Below are positions 1 through 8,268 of a stretch of 64,000 bases of DNA, piece by piece. The notes beneath the pieces were generated by a model that worked only from the letters and a program-made list of their open reading frames with translations, had not been told where the DNA came from and searched no databases. Both the position numbers and the translations under genes were made by a program. Origin of the DNA: Poseidonocella pacifica (lineage in GTDB: Bacteria > Pseudomonadota > Alphaproteobacteria > Rhodobacterales > Rhodobacteraceae); assembly GCF_900111875.1 (NCBI RefSeq), contig NZ_FOJU01000002.1, positions 661,842 through 725,841 on the forward strand, given 5' to 3'. How positions within the stretch are numbered: the stretch's first letter is position 1; each line of letters opens with the position of its first letter.

Positions 1-853
1 TATCCCCGTCCGAAGAGAAGGACAGCGCCCAGATCGGCCCACGGAGCGTCGCGTGAAAATCATGGACGATCCGCCAGAGCGCGGTATCAATAACCATGAT
101 GTACCCGTGCCCGTCCCCGACGGCGAGCAACGGCACGCTCGGGGACTGATCCATGGCGAGGATCGGCCGACGGTCAAACGAAAAATCCTTGAGGGGCGCC
201 GCATCGGGCAGAGAGACCACGCGGGTCGCGCCATCCACGGCCCCAAAGGCGAGCCATTTACCAGCCCGGTCCACGGCAAGCCGATTGATGCCAAAGCCAT
301 TGCCCAGAAGGACGCGCCCTTCGCCAGAAGCGATATCCCAAACACGGATCGTTCCATCCGCCGACGCGGATAGCAGCTCGCCCCGGGCGGAGAATGCCAC
401 GTCATTGACTGCTCCATCGTGCCCTTCGAGGAAACGTGGCGGCCCGCCCCCAACTGGCCAAAGCCCGATCGTACCATCCCAGCTCGCCGAGGCGATCAGG
501 TCAGCTTTGGGGGAAAGCGCCAGAGAGGCGACCTTTCCCTTATGGCCCTCAAGCCGCTGGGGGCTATCCCCCCAGAGTATGATATCGAAGTCGTCGCCGC
601 CCGATACGAGCCGACCATCGGGCAACCACAGCAGAGCGACCACGGCCGCATCATGCCCTTCGCGCCAAGCTGGTTCCGTTTCCGTCCATAGACCGATGGA
701 ATTGTCAAAGCTGGCGCTCGCCACCACATCGGTTCGGGGGTTCACGGCGATATCCATGATGGGACCGCCGTGCCCCTTCAGCGTTGCAAAGCCTTCGGCC
801 GCCGCCGCATAAGGCAGGACCGAAAGCACCAACCCAAAACCCGCGTTCCTCAT
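1..853 (-). CDS. WD40-repeat periplasmic protein of the formate dehydrogenase locus (C-terminus cut by window)
   Basis: The reading frame is open from an ATG at 853 to the window edge, giving 284 visible codons. Residues 1-20 form a signal peptide (MRNAGFGLVLSVLPYAAAAE). Successive WD-type blades follow, each with a GH near its start and a final W (for example LKGHGGPIMDIAV ... DNSIGLW; LEGHKGKVASLAL ... DGTIGLW; LEGHDGAVNDVAF ... DGTIRVW). The ATG overlaps the stop of the gamma-subunit gene (ATGA), so it is the last visible gene of the fdh operon. In related Rhodobacteraceae loci such a WD40 protein carries a C-terminal cytochrome c domain; that part lies outside the window, so the haem domain is inferred. 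It may be an exported electron-transfer or scaffold partner of formate dehydrogenase. Confidence 0.8.
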   Translation of the reverse strand, partial: MRNAGFGLVLSVLPYAAAAEGFATLKGHGGPIMDIAVNPRTDVVASASFDNSIGLWTETEPAWREGHDAAVVALLWLPDGRLVSGGDDFDIILWGDSPQRLEGHKGKVASLALSPKADLIASASWDGTIGLWPVGGGPPRFLEGHDGAVNDVAFSARGELLSASADGTIRVWDIASGEGRVLLGNGFGINRLAVDRAGKWLAFGAVDGATRVVSLPDAAPLKDFSFDRRPILAMDQSPSVPLLAVGDGHGYIMVIDTALWRIVHDFHATLRGPIWALSFSSDGD

Positions 854-2049
854 TCCGCGGGGGTCGCACCTTTTGGCGGTGCCTTACCCTTTTCCTCCAA
901 CTCTTCGAGCCAGAGGCCGTGGTGTTCGCGCGCCCACTGTTCTTCGACCTCGCCGGAACCCATCGCGTCGAAAGCACCCTCCATCCCGAGCGTTCCGATA
1001 TAGATATGCGCGATGATGATCGCCATCAGGACGAAGGCAATGATCGCATGCCAAAGCTGCGAAAGCTGCATTTCCTGATGCGGTGCGAGCGCGGTCGGCA
1101 AGGCATCCATACCGAACCACCCCGGAGCCCCGATCGCATTAAGCTTGGAGAAGGTCGCCGCGAACATCGGAAGCTCAAACGGAAAGAGCAGCGCGAGCCC
1201 GGATACGGAAATGGAAGTGCCGAGGATAATGACGGACCAGAAGATGATCTTCTGCCCGAAGTTGAACTTCTTCGCTGGCGGATGCCCTTTTCCGACAAAA
1301 CCGCCCCCTGCCTTGATCCACTTCAGATCGGTCTTGTTGGGGATGTTCTCACTGACCCACAACACAAAGACAAAGATCAGCGCCACGATGAAGGCCCAGG
1401 ACACATTGTTATGGATCCACTTGGACCCGATAGCGAGCGTCGAGAATGCCTCATGCCCGAAGAGAGGGATCAAGACCTTGCGCCCGAACAGCGTGATCAG
1501 CCCTGTGAACCCAAGCAGCAGGAAAGACCCCGCAAGAAGCCAGTGGGAGAAACGTTCAAAGGCCCGAAAGCGCGTGACAGTGCGACCTGTCTTTGGCCCA
1601 TCGATACGAATGCGTCCCTTTACCAGGTAGAAAAGGGCGAGCAGGACGATCATCCCTCCAAGCAGCATCGCACCATAGTTGGCCAGTGGCCCTTCGCGGA
1701 AACGCAGCCAGCTCATGCCGCTGTCTTGGATCAAGACATCCGTCGCGGGACCGCGCGCCTGCGTGGTGATATCGAGCGCATTGAAGCGCATGCCGCGCCA
1801 AAGGTCCGCGTCCGATTGTCCGCCAAGCGGGCCAAGGCCCGGCGCATTCGCGCCTGCGGCAGGATCATCATTGCCAAACTCGCGGCGGTAGTCATCGTCG
1901 ACCTCCAGCCCTTGCTGACGTCGGAGGATGTCTTCAAGGGTGGTCGCGCCGCCCGTGGCGCTGCGGTCGATGGGTGCGGGCTCCTCCTGAGCGGCAAGTG
2001 GCGCCGCCAGAAACAGGGCCAGAAGCCAGGCCAGCAGGATGCGGATCAT
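850..2049 (-). CDS. Formate dehydrogenase gamma subunit (membrane cytochrome b556)
   Basis: This 399-residue protein would anchor formate dehydrogenase in the inner membrane and pass electrons to quinone. It starts with a signal peptide (MIRILLAWLLALFLAAPLAAQ), followed by a periplasmic linker of about 100 residues. Four hydrophobic segments follow at about 124-144, 168-187, 217-233 and 268-290, and a further one near 332-352. Likely haem-b histidines are His169 (in RFSHW), His213, His334 (in LWHAII) and His348 (in IAHIYIG). The ATG at 2049 was chosen because it begins the signal peptide; the frame stays open upstream but without protein-like sequence. The gene follows the beta subunit and overlaps the WD40 gene by four bases. 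The long N-terminal extension with its own signal peptide matches the FDH3-type gamma subunits of alphaproteobacteria. Confidence 0.9.
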   Translation of the reverse strand: MIRILLAWLLALFLAAPLAAQEEPAPIDRSATGGATTLEDILRRQQGLEVDDDYRREFGNDDPAAGANAPGLGPLGGQSDADLWRGMRFNALDITTQARGPATDVLIQDSGMSWLRFREGPLANYGAMLLGGMIVLLALFYLVKGRIRIDGPKTGRTVTRFRAFERFSHWLLAGSFLLLGFTGLITLFGRKVLIPLFGHEAFSTLAIGSKWIHNNVSWAFIVALIFVFVLWVSENIPNKTDLKWIKAGGGFVGKGHPPAKKFNFGQKIIFWSVIILGTSISVSGLALLFPFELPMFAATFSKLNAIGAPGWFGMDALPTALAPHQEMQLSQLWHAIIAFVLMAIIIAHIYIGTLGMEGAFDAMGSGEVEEQWAREHHGLWLEELEEKGKAPPKGATPAE

Positions 2050-2134
2050 CGCGGGACTCCTCGGAATCTCTGTCGTGAATTTTACTTGGTGGCGAGGCGG
2101 CCCGAAAGCCGCCTCGCGTGATCGACAAGAACGA

Positions 2135-2728
2135 TCAGCCGCCCTTTTGGTCGTAGGCCGTGCCCCAACCCCAAGCGCCCGAGCCGAAGCCACGTGCAAC
2201 GACCCGCTCGCGGTAGATCGCAGAGACGACATCGCCGTCGCCGGCGAGAAGCGCCTTGGTGGAACACATCTCGGCGCAGATCGGCAGCTTGCCTTCCGCG
2301 ATCCGGTTGCGCCCGTACTTGGAGAACTCCGCTTGCGAAGTGTTCTCCTCGGGGCCGCCGGCGCAGAAGGTGCATTTGTCCATCTTGCCGCGGGAGCCGA
2401 AGTTACCCGCTTGCGGATACTGCGGCGCACCGAAGGGGCATGCATAGAAGCAATATCCGCACCCGATGCAGAGGTCCTTGGAGTGCAACACCACACCGTC
2501 TTCGGTCTGATAGAAACAGTCCACCGGACATACCGCCATGCACGGTGCGTCGGAGCAGTGCATGCAGGCGACGGAAATCGACCGTTCGCCGGGCTTGCCA
2601 TCTTCGATCGTCACCACCCGCCGGCGGTTGATGCCCCAAGGCACCTCATGCTCGTTCTTGCATGCCGTGACGCAGGCGTTGCACTCGATGCAGCGCTCAG
2701 CGTCGCAGAGAAATTTAGCTCGTGCCAT
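2135..2728 (-). CDS. fdh3B: Formate dehydrogenase beta subunit, four [4Fe-4S] ferredoxin-type protein
   Basis: The 197-residue protein carries electrons from the molybdopterin subunit to the cytochrome b subunit. Four cysteine clusters are visible: CIECNACVTAC near the N-terminus, CMHCSDAPCMAVCP, CIGCGYCFYACP, and a divergent set with CTFC and PICAEMC near the C-terminus. Length and cluster order fit the FDH3 beta family. The ATG at 2728 is preceded by AAGGAG. There is no signal peptide, so it is presumably co-exported with the Tat-dependent alpha subunit. It sits 14 bases downstream of the alpha gene and 85 bases upstream of the gamma gene. Confidence 0.93.
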   Translation of the reverse strand: MARAKFLCDAERCIECNACVTACKNEHEVPWGINRRRVVTIEDGKPGERSISVACMHCSDAPCMAVCPVDCFYQTEDGVVLHSKDLCIGCGYCFYACPFGAPQYPQAGNFGSRGKMDKCTFCAGGPEENTSQAEFSKYGRNRIAEGKLPICAEMCSTKALLAGDGDVVSAIYRERVVARGFGSGAWGWGTAYDQKGG

Positions 2729-2742
2729 ATCTCATATTCTCC

Positions 2743-5700
2743 TTACGCTGCCGAGATCTTGCAGAGAGTGGCCTTGGTCTCCTGCATCTGGGTCACCGAG
2801 TCATAGCCATAGGTCTGGGCGGTGTTGGTGGATTCACCAAGCACATAGGGATCGGCACCATCGGGATACTTGCTCCTCTGGTCCTCACCCTGGAAATGAC
2901 CGCCGAAGTGGAAGGGCATGAAGGCGACGCCCTCACCCACCCGTTCGGTCACCATCGCCATGACCCGGACCTTGCCGCCTTCCGGGCCTTCGACCCAGAC
3001 CATCGCCCCGTCCCGAACGCCAAGGTTGTTGGCATCGCGTGGGTTGATTTCGACGAACATGTCCTGCTGCAGTTCGGCCAGCCAGGGGTTGGAGCGCGTC
3101 TCATCGCCCCCGCCCTCATATTCAACCAGACGGCCCGAGGTCAGGATGATCGGATAATCCTTCGAGAAATCCTGCTTCTGGATCGATGCGTACATCGTCG
3201 GCAGGCGATAGAATTTCCGGTCCTCATAGGTCGGATAATCCTCCACGAGATCGCGGCGGTTGGTATAGAGCGGCTCCCGGTGCGTCGGGATCGGATCCGG
3301 GAAGGTCCAGACCACGGCGCGGGCCTTTGCATTGCCATAGGGCGCGCAACCATGCTCGATCGCGACCCGCTGGATGCCGCCGGACAGGTCGGTCTTCCAG
3401 TTTATCTTGGAAGCCCGCTCATTGTAGTCCGACGGGAAAGGCGACATCGACTGTTCGCCGACTTCCTCGTTGCTGGCCTGATCACCATTACCGTTGGAAA
3501 CGCCGCCTTCGGAGCTCTGAAACTCCATTCCCGCGGCCCTGCCGATGACCCGCTTTTCCTCTTCTGTGAGATCGCCATCCCAGCCGAGGTCCACGAGCAT
3601 CTGATAGGTGAACTCAGGATAACCGTCCGTCAGTTCGGCACCCGGATTGGAGACACCTTCGGCCAGCAGATTGTCTCCGTTACGCTCCACCCCGTAGCGG
3701 GCGCGGAACGGCAGACCGCCATCCTTGACCGGTACCGAGATGTCATAAAGGTTCGGTGAGCCCGGGTGGTTGATTTCGGGCGTGCCCCAGCATGGCCAGG
3801 GAAGCCCGTAGAAATCACCGTCGGCCGGACCACCGTTCGCACGGAGCGTGGTCTTGTCGAAGGTATGCTGATTTTCCATGTGCATCTTGAGACGCTCAGG
3901 CGATTGGCCCGTATATCCGACCGTCCACATGCCGCGGTTGATCTCGCGCAGCGTGTCCTCGATGTTCGGCGTGATCCCGTCATCCTCAATCGAGATGTTG
4001 CGGAAGATGCGATCATGAAAGCCAAATTTCTTGGAGAAGAGACCGATGATCTCATGGTCGGTCTTGGACTCGAAAAGCGGATCGAAAACCTTGGACCGCC
4101 ATTGAATCGACCGGTTCGACGCGGTGACCGATCCATAGGTCTCGAACTGCGTGGCCGCCGGCAGGAGATAGACCCCGTCGGTGCGGTCATGCAGTACGGC
4201 GGAAACGGTGGGATACGGGTCGATCACGACCAGCATGTCCAGCATCTCCATGGCCTTCTTCATTTCGACCATACGCGTCTGGGAGTTGGGCGCATGCCCC
4301 CAAAGAACCATGGCCCGAAGGTTGTTCGGTTGATCCATGTTCTCCGGCTTCTCCAGCACGCCGTCGATCCAGCGGCTCACCGGGATCCCCGTCAGGGTCA
4401 TGAGCGACTTGTCTTTGCCGTCCTTGTCCTTGACCGTCGCGAACTGGCTCTTCAGCCAATCGGGATCTTCTTCCCAGACGCGGGCCCAGTGGCCCCAAGC
4501 ACCCGCCGTCAGGCCATAGTAGCCTGGCAATGTGTGCGAGAGCACGCCAAGGTCCGTCGCGCCCTGCACGTTGTCGTGGCCGCGGAAGATGTTGGTGCCG
4601 CCGCCCGAAGTGCCCATGTTGCCAAGGGCGAGTTGCAGGATGCAGTATGCGCGGGTGTTGTTGTTGCCGTTGGTGTGCTGCGTGCCGCCCATGCACCAGA
4701 TGACGGTGCCGGGACGGTTATTGGCCATCTGCATGGCCACGCGCTTGAGTTGCTCACCCGGCGCGCCGGTGACACGCTCGACTTCCTCAGGTGTCCACTT
4801 GGCTACTTCTTCGCGGATCTGATCCATCCCCCAGACGCGGGTACGGATGAATTCCTTGTCTTCCCACCCGTTCTCAAAGATGTGCCACAGGATTCCCCAG
4901 ACGAGGGCGACATCGGTGCCCGGACGGAATCGGACATATTCGTCGGCATGCGCAGCCGTCCGCGTGAAGCGGGGGTCGCAGACGATGAGCGGTGCATTGT
5001 TCTGCTCTTTCGCCTTCAGGACGTGCTGAAGTGAGACCGGATGCGCTTCGGCCGGGTTGCCGCCGATGATGAAGATCGCTCTGGAATTGTGAATGTCGTT
5101 GTAGGAGTTGGTCATGGCGCCGTAGCCCCATGTGTTGGCAACCCCGGCAACGGTGGTGGAGTGACAAATCCGTGCCTGATGGTCGACGTTGTTCGTCCCC
5201 CAATAGGCTGCGAATTTGCGGAACAGGTAGGCCTGCTCGTTGTTGTGCTTTGCCGATCCCAGCCAATAGACGCTGTCCGGGCCGCTCTCATCACGGATCG
5301 AGAGCATCTTGTCGCCGATCTCGTTGATCGCCTGCTCCCAGGACATGCGAACCCATTCCCCGGCGACTTTCTTCATCGGGTACTTCAGGCGACGTTCGCC
5401 ATGGGCATGTTCGCGGACCGATGCGCCCTTGGCGCAGTGGGCACCAAGATTGAACGGGCTGTCCCAGCCGGGCTCCTGCCCGACCCAGACACCGTTGGAG
5501 ACCTCGGCGATCACGGTGCAACCAACTGAACAGTGGGTGCAAACCGATTTGACCGTCTCAAGGGCGCCCTCCGCGGCGGTTGCCGCAGTGGCTTGCGTGA
5601 CCGTTCCGCCGGTCGCGCTGATGGCGGCAAGGCCACCAATGGCCAGGCCAGAGCCACGCAGGAACGCGCGGCGGTCTACCGATGTTTCGGAGACTTCGTT

Positions 5701-5757
5701 GAGGATACTTGTCCGCTGGGAGCGTCGCGCAACCCCGTTGGTCTTTTTCCTGAGCAT
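2743..5757 (-). CDS. Formate dehydrogenase alpha (catalytic) subunit, molybdopterin/tungstopterin type, Tat-exported
   Basis: This 1004-residue protein oxidises formate to CO2 at a bis-MGD Mo/W centre. A twin-arginine signal is seen at about 28-60 (DRRAFLRGSGLAIGG, followed by an Ala-rich stretch). A [4Fe-4S] site is formed by Cys73, Cys76, Cys80 and Cys108. The metal ligand position in ARICHS (residue 198) is an ordinary cysteine codon, so this is a non-selenocysteine enzyme. The molybdopterin oxidoreductase core and a C-terminal molydopterin-dinucleotide-binding domain (from about residue 880, TSGRLVEYEGGGDETRS) are complete. GGAGG lies eight bases upstream of the ATG. It heads the alpha-beta-gamma-WD40 gene string. 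The double Arg and the exported partners imply a periplasm-facing enzyme. Confidence 0.95.
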   Translation of the reverse strand: MLRKKTNGVARRSQRTSILNEVSETSVDRRAFLRGSGLAIGGLAAISATGGTVTQATAATAAEGALETVKSVCTHCSVGCTVIAEVSNGVWVGQEPGWDSPFNLGAHCAKGASVREHAHGERRLKYPMKKVAGEWVRMSWEQAINEIGDKMLSIRDESGPDSVYWLGSAKHNNEQAYLFRKFAAYWGTNNVDHQARICHSTTVAGVANTWGYGAMTNSYNDIHNSRAIFIIGGNPAEAHPVSLQHVLKAKEQNNAPLIVCDPRFTRTAAHADEYVRFRPGTDVALVWGILWHIFENGWEDKEFIRTRVWGMDQIREEVAKWTPEEVERVTGAPGEQLKRVAMQMANNRPGTVIWCMGGTQHTNGNNNTRAYCILQLALGNMGTSGGGTNIFRGHDNVQGATDLGVLSHTLPGYYGLTAGAWGHWARVWEEDPDWLKSQFATVKDKDGKDKSLMTLTGIPVSRWIDGVLEKPENMDQPNNLRAMVLWGHAPNSQTRMVEMKKAMEMLDMLVVIDPYPTVSAVLHDRTDGVYLLPAATQFETYGSVTASNRSIQWRSKVFDPLFESKTDHEIIGLFSKKFGFHDRIFRNISIEDDGITPNIEDTLREINRGMWTVGYTGQSPERLKMHMENQHTFDKTTLRANGGPADGDFYGLPWPCWGTPEINHPGSPNLYDISVPVKDGGLPFRARYGVERNGDNLLAEGVSNPGAELTDGYPEFTYQMLVDLGWDGDLTEEEKRVIGRAAGMEFQSSEGGVSNGNGDQASNEEVGEQSMSPFPSDYNERASKINWKTDLSGGIQRVAIEHGCAPYGNAKARAVVWTFPDPIPTHREPLYTNRRDLVEDYPTYEDRKFYRLPTMYASIQKQDFSKDYPIILTSGRLVEYEGGGDETRSNPWLAELQQDMFVEINPRDANNLGVRDGAMVWVEGPEGGKVRVMAMVTERVGEGVAFMPFHFGGHFQGEDQRSKYPDGADPYVLGESTNTAQTYGYDSVTQMQETKATLCKISAA

Positions 5758-5880
5758 TTTCAGAACCTCCCTTGCTTGCTCGGCCTCTTGCGATGGGCCT
5801 CACTCGCTTGGTGACGACGAAGGCATCGGCGGTCGGGCGTCACGCAACCAGTTGCCGGATACCGGGGAATTAGCGTCCGA

Positions 5881-6072
5881 TCAGAATCGGGCGCTCTCGA
5901 GATACGCGCGGGTGTGCGCGGTGTCCTGCATCTTGGTGGATGTCAGGTCTGGCTCCGCGGCCTCGGCCTTGGTGCCCGAAAGCATCGCGGCGGCAGCTGC
6001 AACAGGTGCAGCCGATGCGCCGAGCTTCAGAAAATCGCGACGGCTGCTGCCATCTTCGGTTTTCTTTGTCAT
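5881..6072 (-). CDS. Formate-dehydrogenase-region Tat-signal small protein
   Basis: A 63-residue protein that is almost entirely a twin-arginine signal: SSRRDFLKLGASAAP followed by an Ala-rich hydrophobic stretch ending SGTKAEAAE, then a short hydrophilic tail. It matches the small 'formate dehydrogenase region TAT target' family, which is found beside fdhA in many proteobacteria. Its role is not established. It may be a small periplasmic accessory of the complex. It lies between the TorD-like chaperone gene and fdhA in the same direction, consistent with one operon. Confidence 0.85.
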   Translation of the reverse strand: MTKKTEDGSSRRDFLKLGASAAPVAAAAAMLSGTKAEAAEPDLTSTKMQDTAHTRAYLESARF

Positions 6073-6142
6073 GAAGGTTTCCCTCCTCTGGCTGTGGCGG
6101 CATGGCCGCCGGCTTTGACGGGCACGCCCGCCGATGTGCGGA

Positions 6143-6751
6143 TCACTCCGCGGTCAGTCGAAACCCCTCGGACTCGATCTCCATGAAGACACGGCCAACC
6201 TGGCCTACCGCCGCATAGAGGACCGAGTTCTTGGCGGCCTCCAGATCCGAAAAGAAATGTCCCGCCCAAGGAGAGACATGTTTGTTAAAGAATTGTTTCT
6301 GTTCGCCAATTGACGCAGGGGAACCGAAACGCCCCACGATCAGCCCGGCCATCATCTCCACCAGAGAAGCGATGTTGTCCTCGGGCTCATAGACGTTCTG
6401 GGCGCGGGTGATCCCCTTGGCCGCCATATCGCGGCGCAGGGCGGCGAGCGGTTTCTCATTGAGAAACCCCGTCAGGTAGTAACTCGCATACGGCAAAAGC
6501 TCACCGCGTCCGAGACCGATGAAGAGCGCATTGAATTCGCTGCGCACCGCGCGGGGCTTGGTGACCTTGGCGACTCGGGAAAGTCCGCCGATGGCTTCGC
6601 CCAAAGGCGTTTCATCGCCCGACAAACCGGCACATTGCTGCAACACCGTCTGATCTGGCGGCCCGGAGAGAAGCAATCCAAGGAAATTATACAGATCCGC
6701 CCTGAGGCGGTCCTCCTCCGACACTGTCTGGCTCGCGGCATGCTGGCTCAT
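6143..6751 (-). CDS. TorD/DmsD-family chaperone for the molybdoenzyme
   Basis: The 202-residue, all-alpha protein has the TorD-family core, including the YASYYLTGFLNEKPLAALR region and EPEDNIASLVEMMAGL. Proteins of this family bind the Tat signal of a molybdoenzyme and hold it until the cofactor is inserted. The client is inferred to be the alpha subunit encoded two genes downstream. An AGGAG stands just before the ATG (AGGAGCCTAAATG). It lies 11 bases after the DUF3306 gene, so it is likely cotranscribed with it. Confidence 0.88.
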   Translation of the reverse strand: MSQHAASQTVSEEDRLRADLYNFLGLLLSGPPDQTVLQQCAGLSGDETPLGEAIGGLSRVAKVTKPRAVRSEFNALFIGLGRGELLPYASYYLTGFLNEKPLAALRRDMAAKGITRAQNVYEPEDNIASLVEMMAGLIVGRFGSPASIGEQKQFFNKHVSPWAGHFFSDLEAAKNSVLYAAVGQVGRVFMEIESEGFRLTAE

Positions 6752-6762
6752 TTAGGCTCCTG

Positions 6763-7350
6763 TCAGGTGTCTTCGAATGTGAAACGCATGGATCGACGCG
6801 GCAGGTCGAGCGGCGCAGGCTCTTCCGTCTCGTCGGAGGCGGCAAGCGCGATGCTTGCGTTTTCAGGGTTTGGATCGGAGGCTTCGGAAGAGGCGTCAGC
6901 CACATCTTCCGCCAGATCATCCTCCTCCGGCTCAGCTTTGGAGTCGGGCTCTGCGAACATTTCCCGGAATTGAGAGGCCATGCCCTTGCCGACTTCATAC
7001 GCCGTCTGGAGGTTTTCGATCACGGTCGCGCTGTCCGTATAATCCTCGCCATACTCCACAAGACCATCAACGTTGGCGAGAACCGGATTCGATCGCCACA
7101 GCGCACGAAGAGCCCGCCGACGCAGGCGCTCGGGAACCGTTTCCGTCATGAAACGCTGCAATTCATCCTTGGTGGCCACCGCATCGGGATCTGGCAGATC
7201 AAGCTCCGCCAACAACTCCTCATCCGTACGCTCGGCCAGCTCCTCATCGCGTTTGATCCGCGCAAGTTCACGCTCCTGCTCGCGGACTTCGGCTTCCTCG
7301 GCCTCGACACGCGCCTTGCGGCGGGACCAGAAATCGCCACGGACGCTCAA
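6763..7350 (-). CDS. DUF3306 domain protein of the formate dehydrogenase locus
   Basis: A 195-residue, highly charged protein. The N-terminal half is a probable coiled coil rich in Glu and Arg (residues about 8-50), followed by the conserved DUF3306 core (about 60-115; LRRRALRALWRSNPVLANVDGLVEYGEDYTD in outline). The tail is acidic and low-complexity. The start is a TTG at 7350 that overlaps the stop of the DUF3305 gene (TTGA), with AAGGAG eight bases upstream; no ATG fits as well. DUF3305 and DUF3306 are almost always neighbours in formate dehydrogenase loci. Function unknown; a maturation or assembly role is inferred only from context. Confidence 0.85.
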   Translation of the reverse strand: MSVRGDFWSRRKARVEAEEAEVREQERELARIKRDEELAERTDEELLAELDLPDPDAVATKDELQRFMTETVPERLRRRALRALWRSNPVLANVDGLVEYGEDYTDSATVIENLQTAYEVGKGMASQFREMFAEPDSKAEPEEDDLAEDVADASSEASDPNPENASIALAASDETEEPAPLDLPRRSMRFTFEDT

Positions 7351-7922
7351 TTCACACGCTCCTTGCGACCTTGCTTCAGCGAAGAGGGAGAGCGGTATAC
7401 ATCGGTGGATTGTGCGATACGCGGATCACCGATGCCGTCCTCTTGTGCGGAAATATCCTTCACATCACGACGGCGCTTCTTGAACGCCTCATGAGTGTGG
7501 TGTTCCGCCACGAACCGCTCCACCCACGCAATAAGGGCGGAGGGCATAGGCACCTTCTCGACAAGTTCCTCGCCACTGTCGGTGTAATCCTGCGCCTCAT
7601 AGGGGGACGCGGTCACCAACAGAACCTCCAGCGGCTCGGGGCCGCCTGTTTCACGCAGGATGATGTAAACCGACGGCGCGCCGGTGCGTAGGTTTTCAAG
7701 ATACGCTTCGGTATCGCCCCGAAACAGTTCGAGGTCGCGGGTCGCGGCATGAAACTCAGTGACGCCATCCTGCTCACGCATGACCTTCCAGTCGGCGGAC
7801 GCCGCCCCGGGGAGTACCGCAACAGCCTGCCACGCCCACTTCGCCCACCGGGTCACACCCGGGGCGCGCCTGACGACAACACCCAGACGCATGGCCTGAT
7901 ATATACCGACTGTTTCGGTCAT
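7347..7922 (-). CDS. DUF3305 domain protein of the formate dehydrogenase locus
   Basis: A 191-residue protein of the DUF3305 family, cytoplasmic by appearance (no signal peptide). The conserved part begins GVVVRRAPGVTRWAKWAW and continues through PSVYIILR and EVLLVTASPYEAQDYTDSG. The ATG at 7922 was chosen because GGAGGG directly precedes it and the family homology begins there. An in-frame ATG at 7958 would add 12 residues, but it falls inside a small palindrome in the promoter region. It is the first gene of the leftward fdh operon and is coupled to the DUF3306 gene by a four-base overlap. Biochemical role unknown. Confidence 0.83.
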   Translation of the reverse strand: MTETVGIYQAMRLGVVVRRAPGVTRWAKWAWQAVAVLPGAASADWKVMREQDGVTEFHAATRDLELFRGDTEAYLENLRTGAPSVYIILRETGGPEPLEVLLVTASPYEAQDYTDSGEELVEKVPMPSALIAWVERFVAEHHTHEAFKKRRRDVKDISAQEDGIGDPRIAQSTDVYRSPSSLKQGRKERVN

Positions 7923-8268
7923 TTCCCTCCCGATGCGCTGTACCGCGCCCTTTTGCATACCGTGGTATAGAAACGCCTCCGTTCAAAGCGGAATTTCGCC
8001 CATGGCCGACACCTTGGACAAAATGACCGCCCACGCGTGACCTTGGTCCGCCCGCCGGACGATTTGACCGTATCGCAGTTTGGTTCTGGCGGCTGGGGGT
8101 CAACTCGGGGCAACTTGGTCAGCGAATCGGGCGAATCTTCAGGTTCGCCGCGACCAGAATCGCGCCTTGGCGAAGCTATTTGCAGCGGCGCGCCAACAGG
8201 ACTAGCTTGCAGCTTGGACCGACGCATCGCCATCTTGGCGACGGTTCAGCCGCCACAAAGGGAACGCC
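7923..8268. promoter_or_regulatory. Divergent promoter region between the two formate dehydrogenase operons
   Basis: This 346-base stretch contains no convincing gene and separates the leftward operon (starting with DUF3305) from the rightward operon (starting with the ferredoxin protein). A perfect small palindrome, ATACC-GT-GGTAT, lies at 7957-7968 just upstream of the chosen DUF3305 start and could be an operator. No clear -35/-10 pair could be assigned to either side. Confidence 0.5.

Noticed and set aside
784..2121. Long plus-strand reading frame opposite the gamma-subunit gene
   Set aside because: It is antisense to a clearly homologous gene, has low-complexity Arg/Pro-rich sequence and no domain. 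Similar antisense frames at 3766-5034 and 26528-27997 were left out for the same reason.
5150..5180. Possible selenocysteine in the formate dehydrogenase alpha subunit
   Set aside because: The metal-ligand position is encoded by an ordinary cysteine codon (ARICHS), so no UGA recoding is needed.
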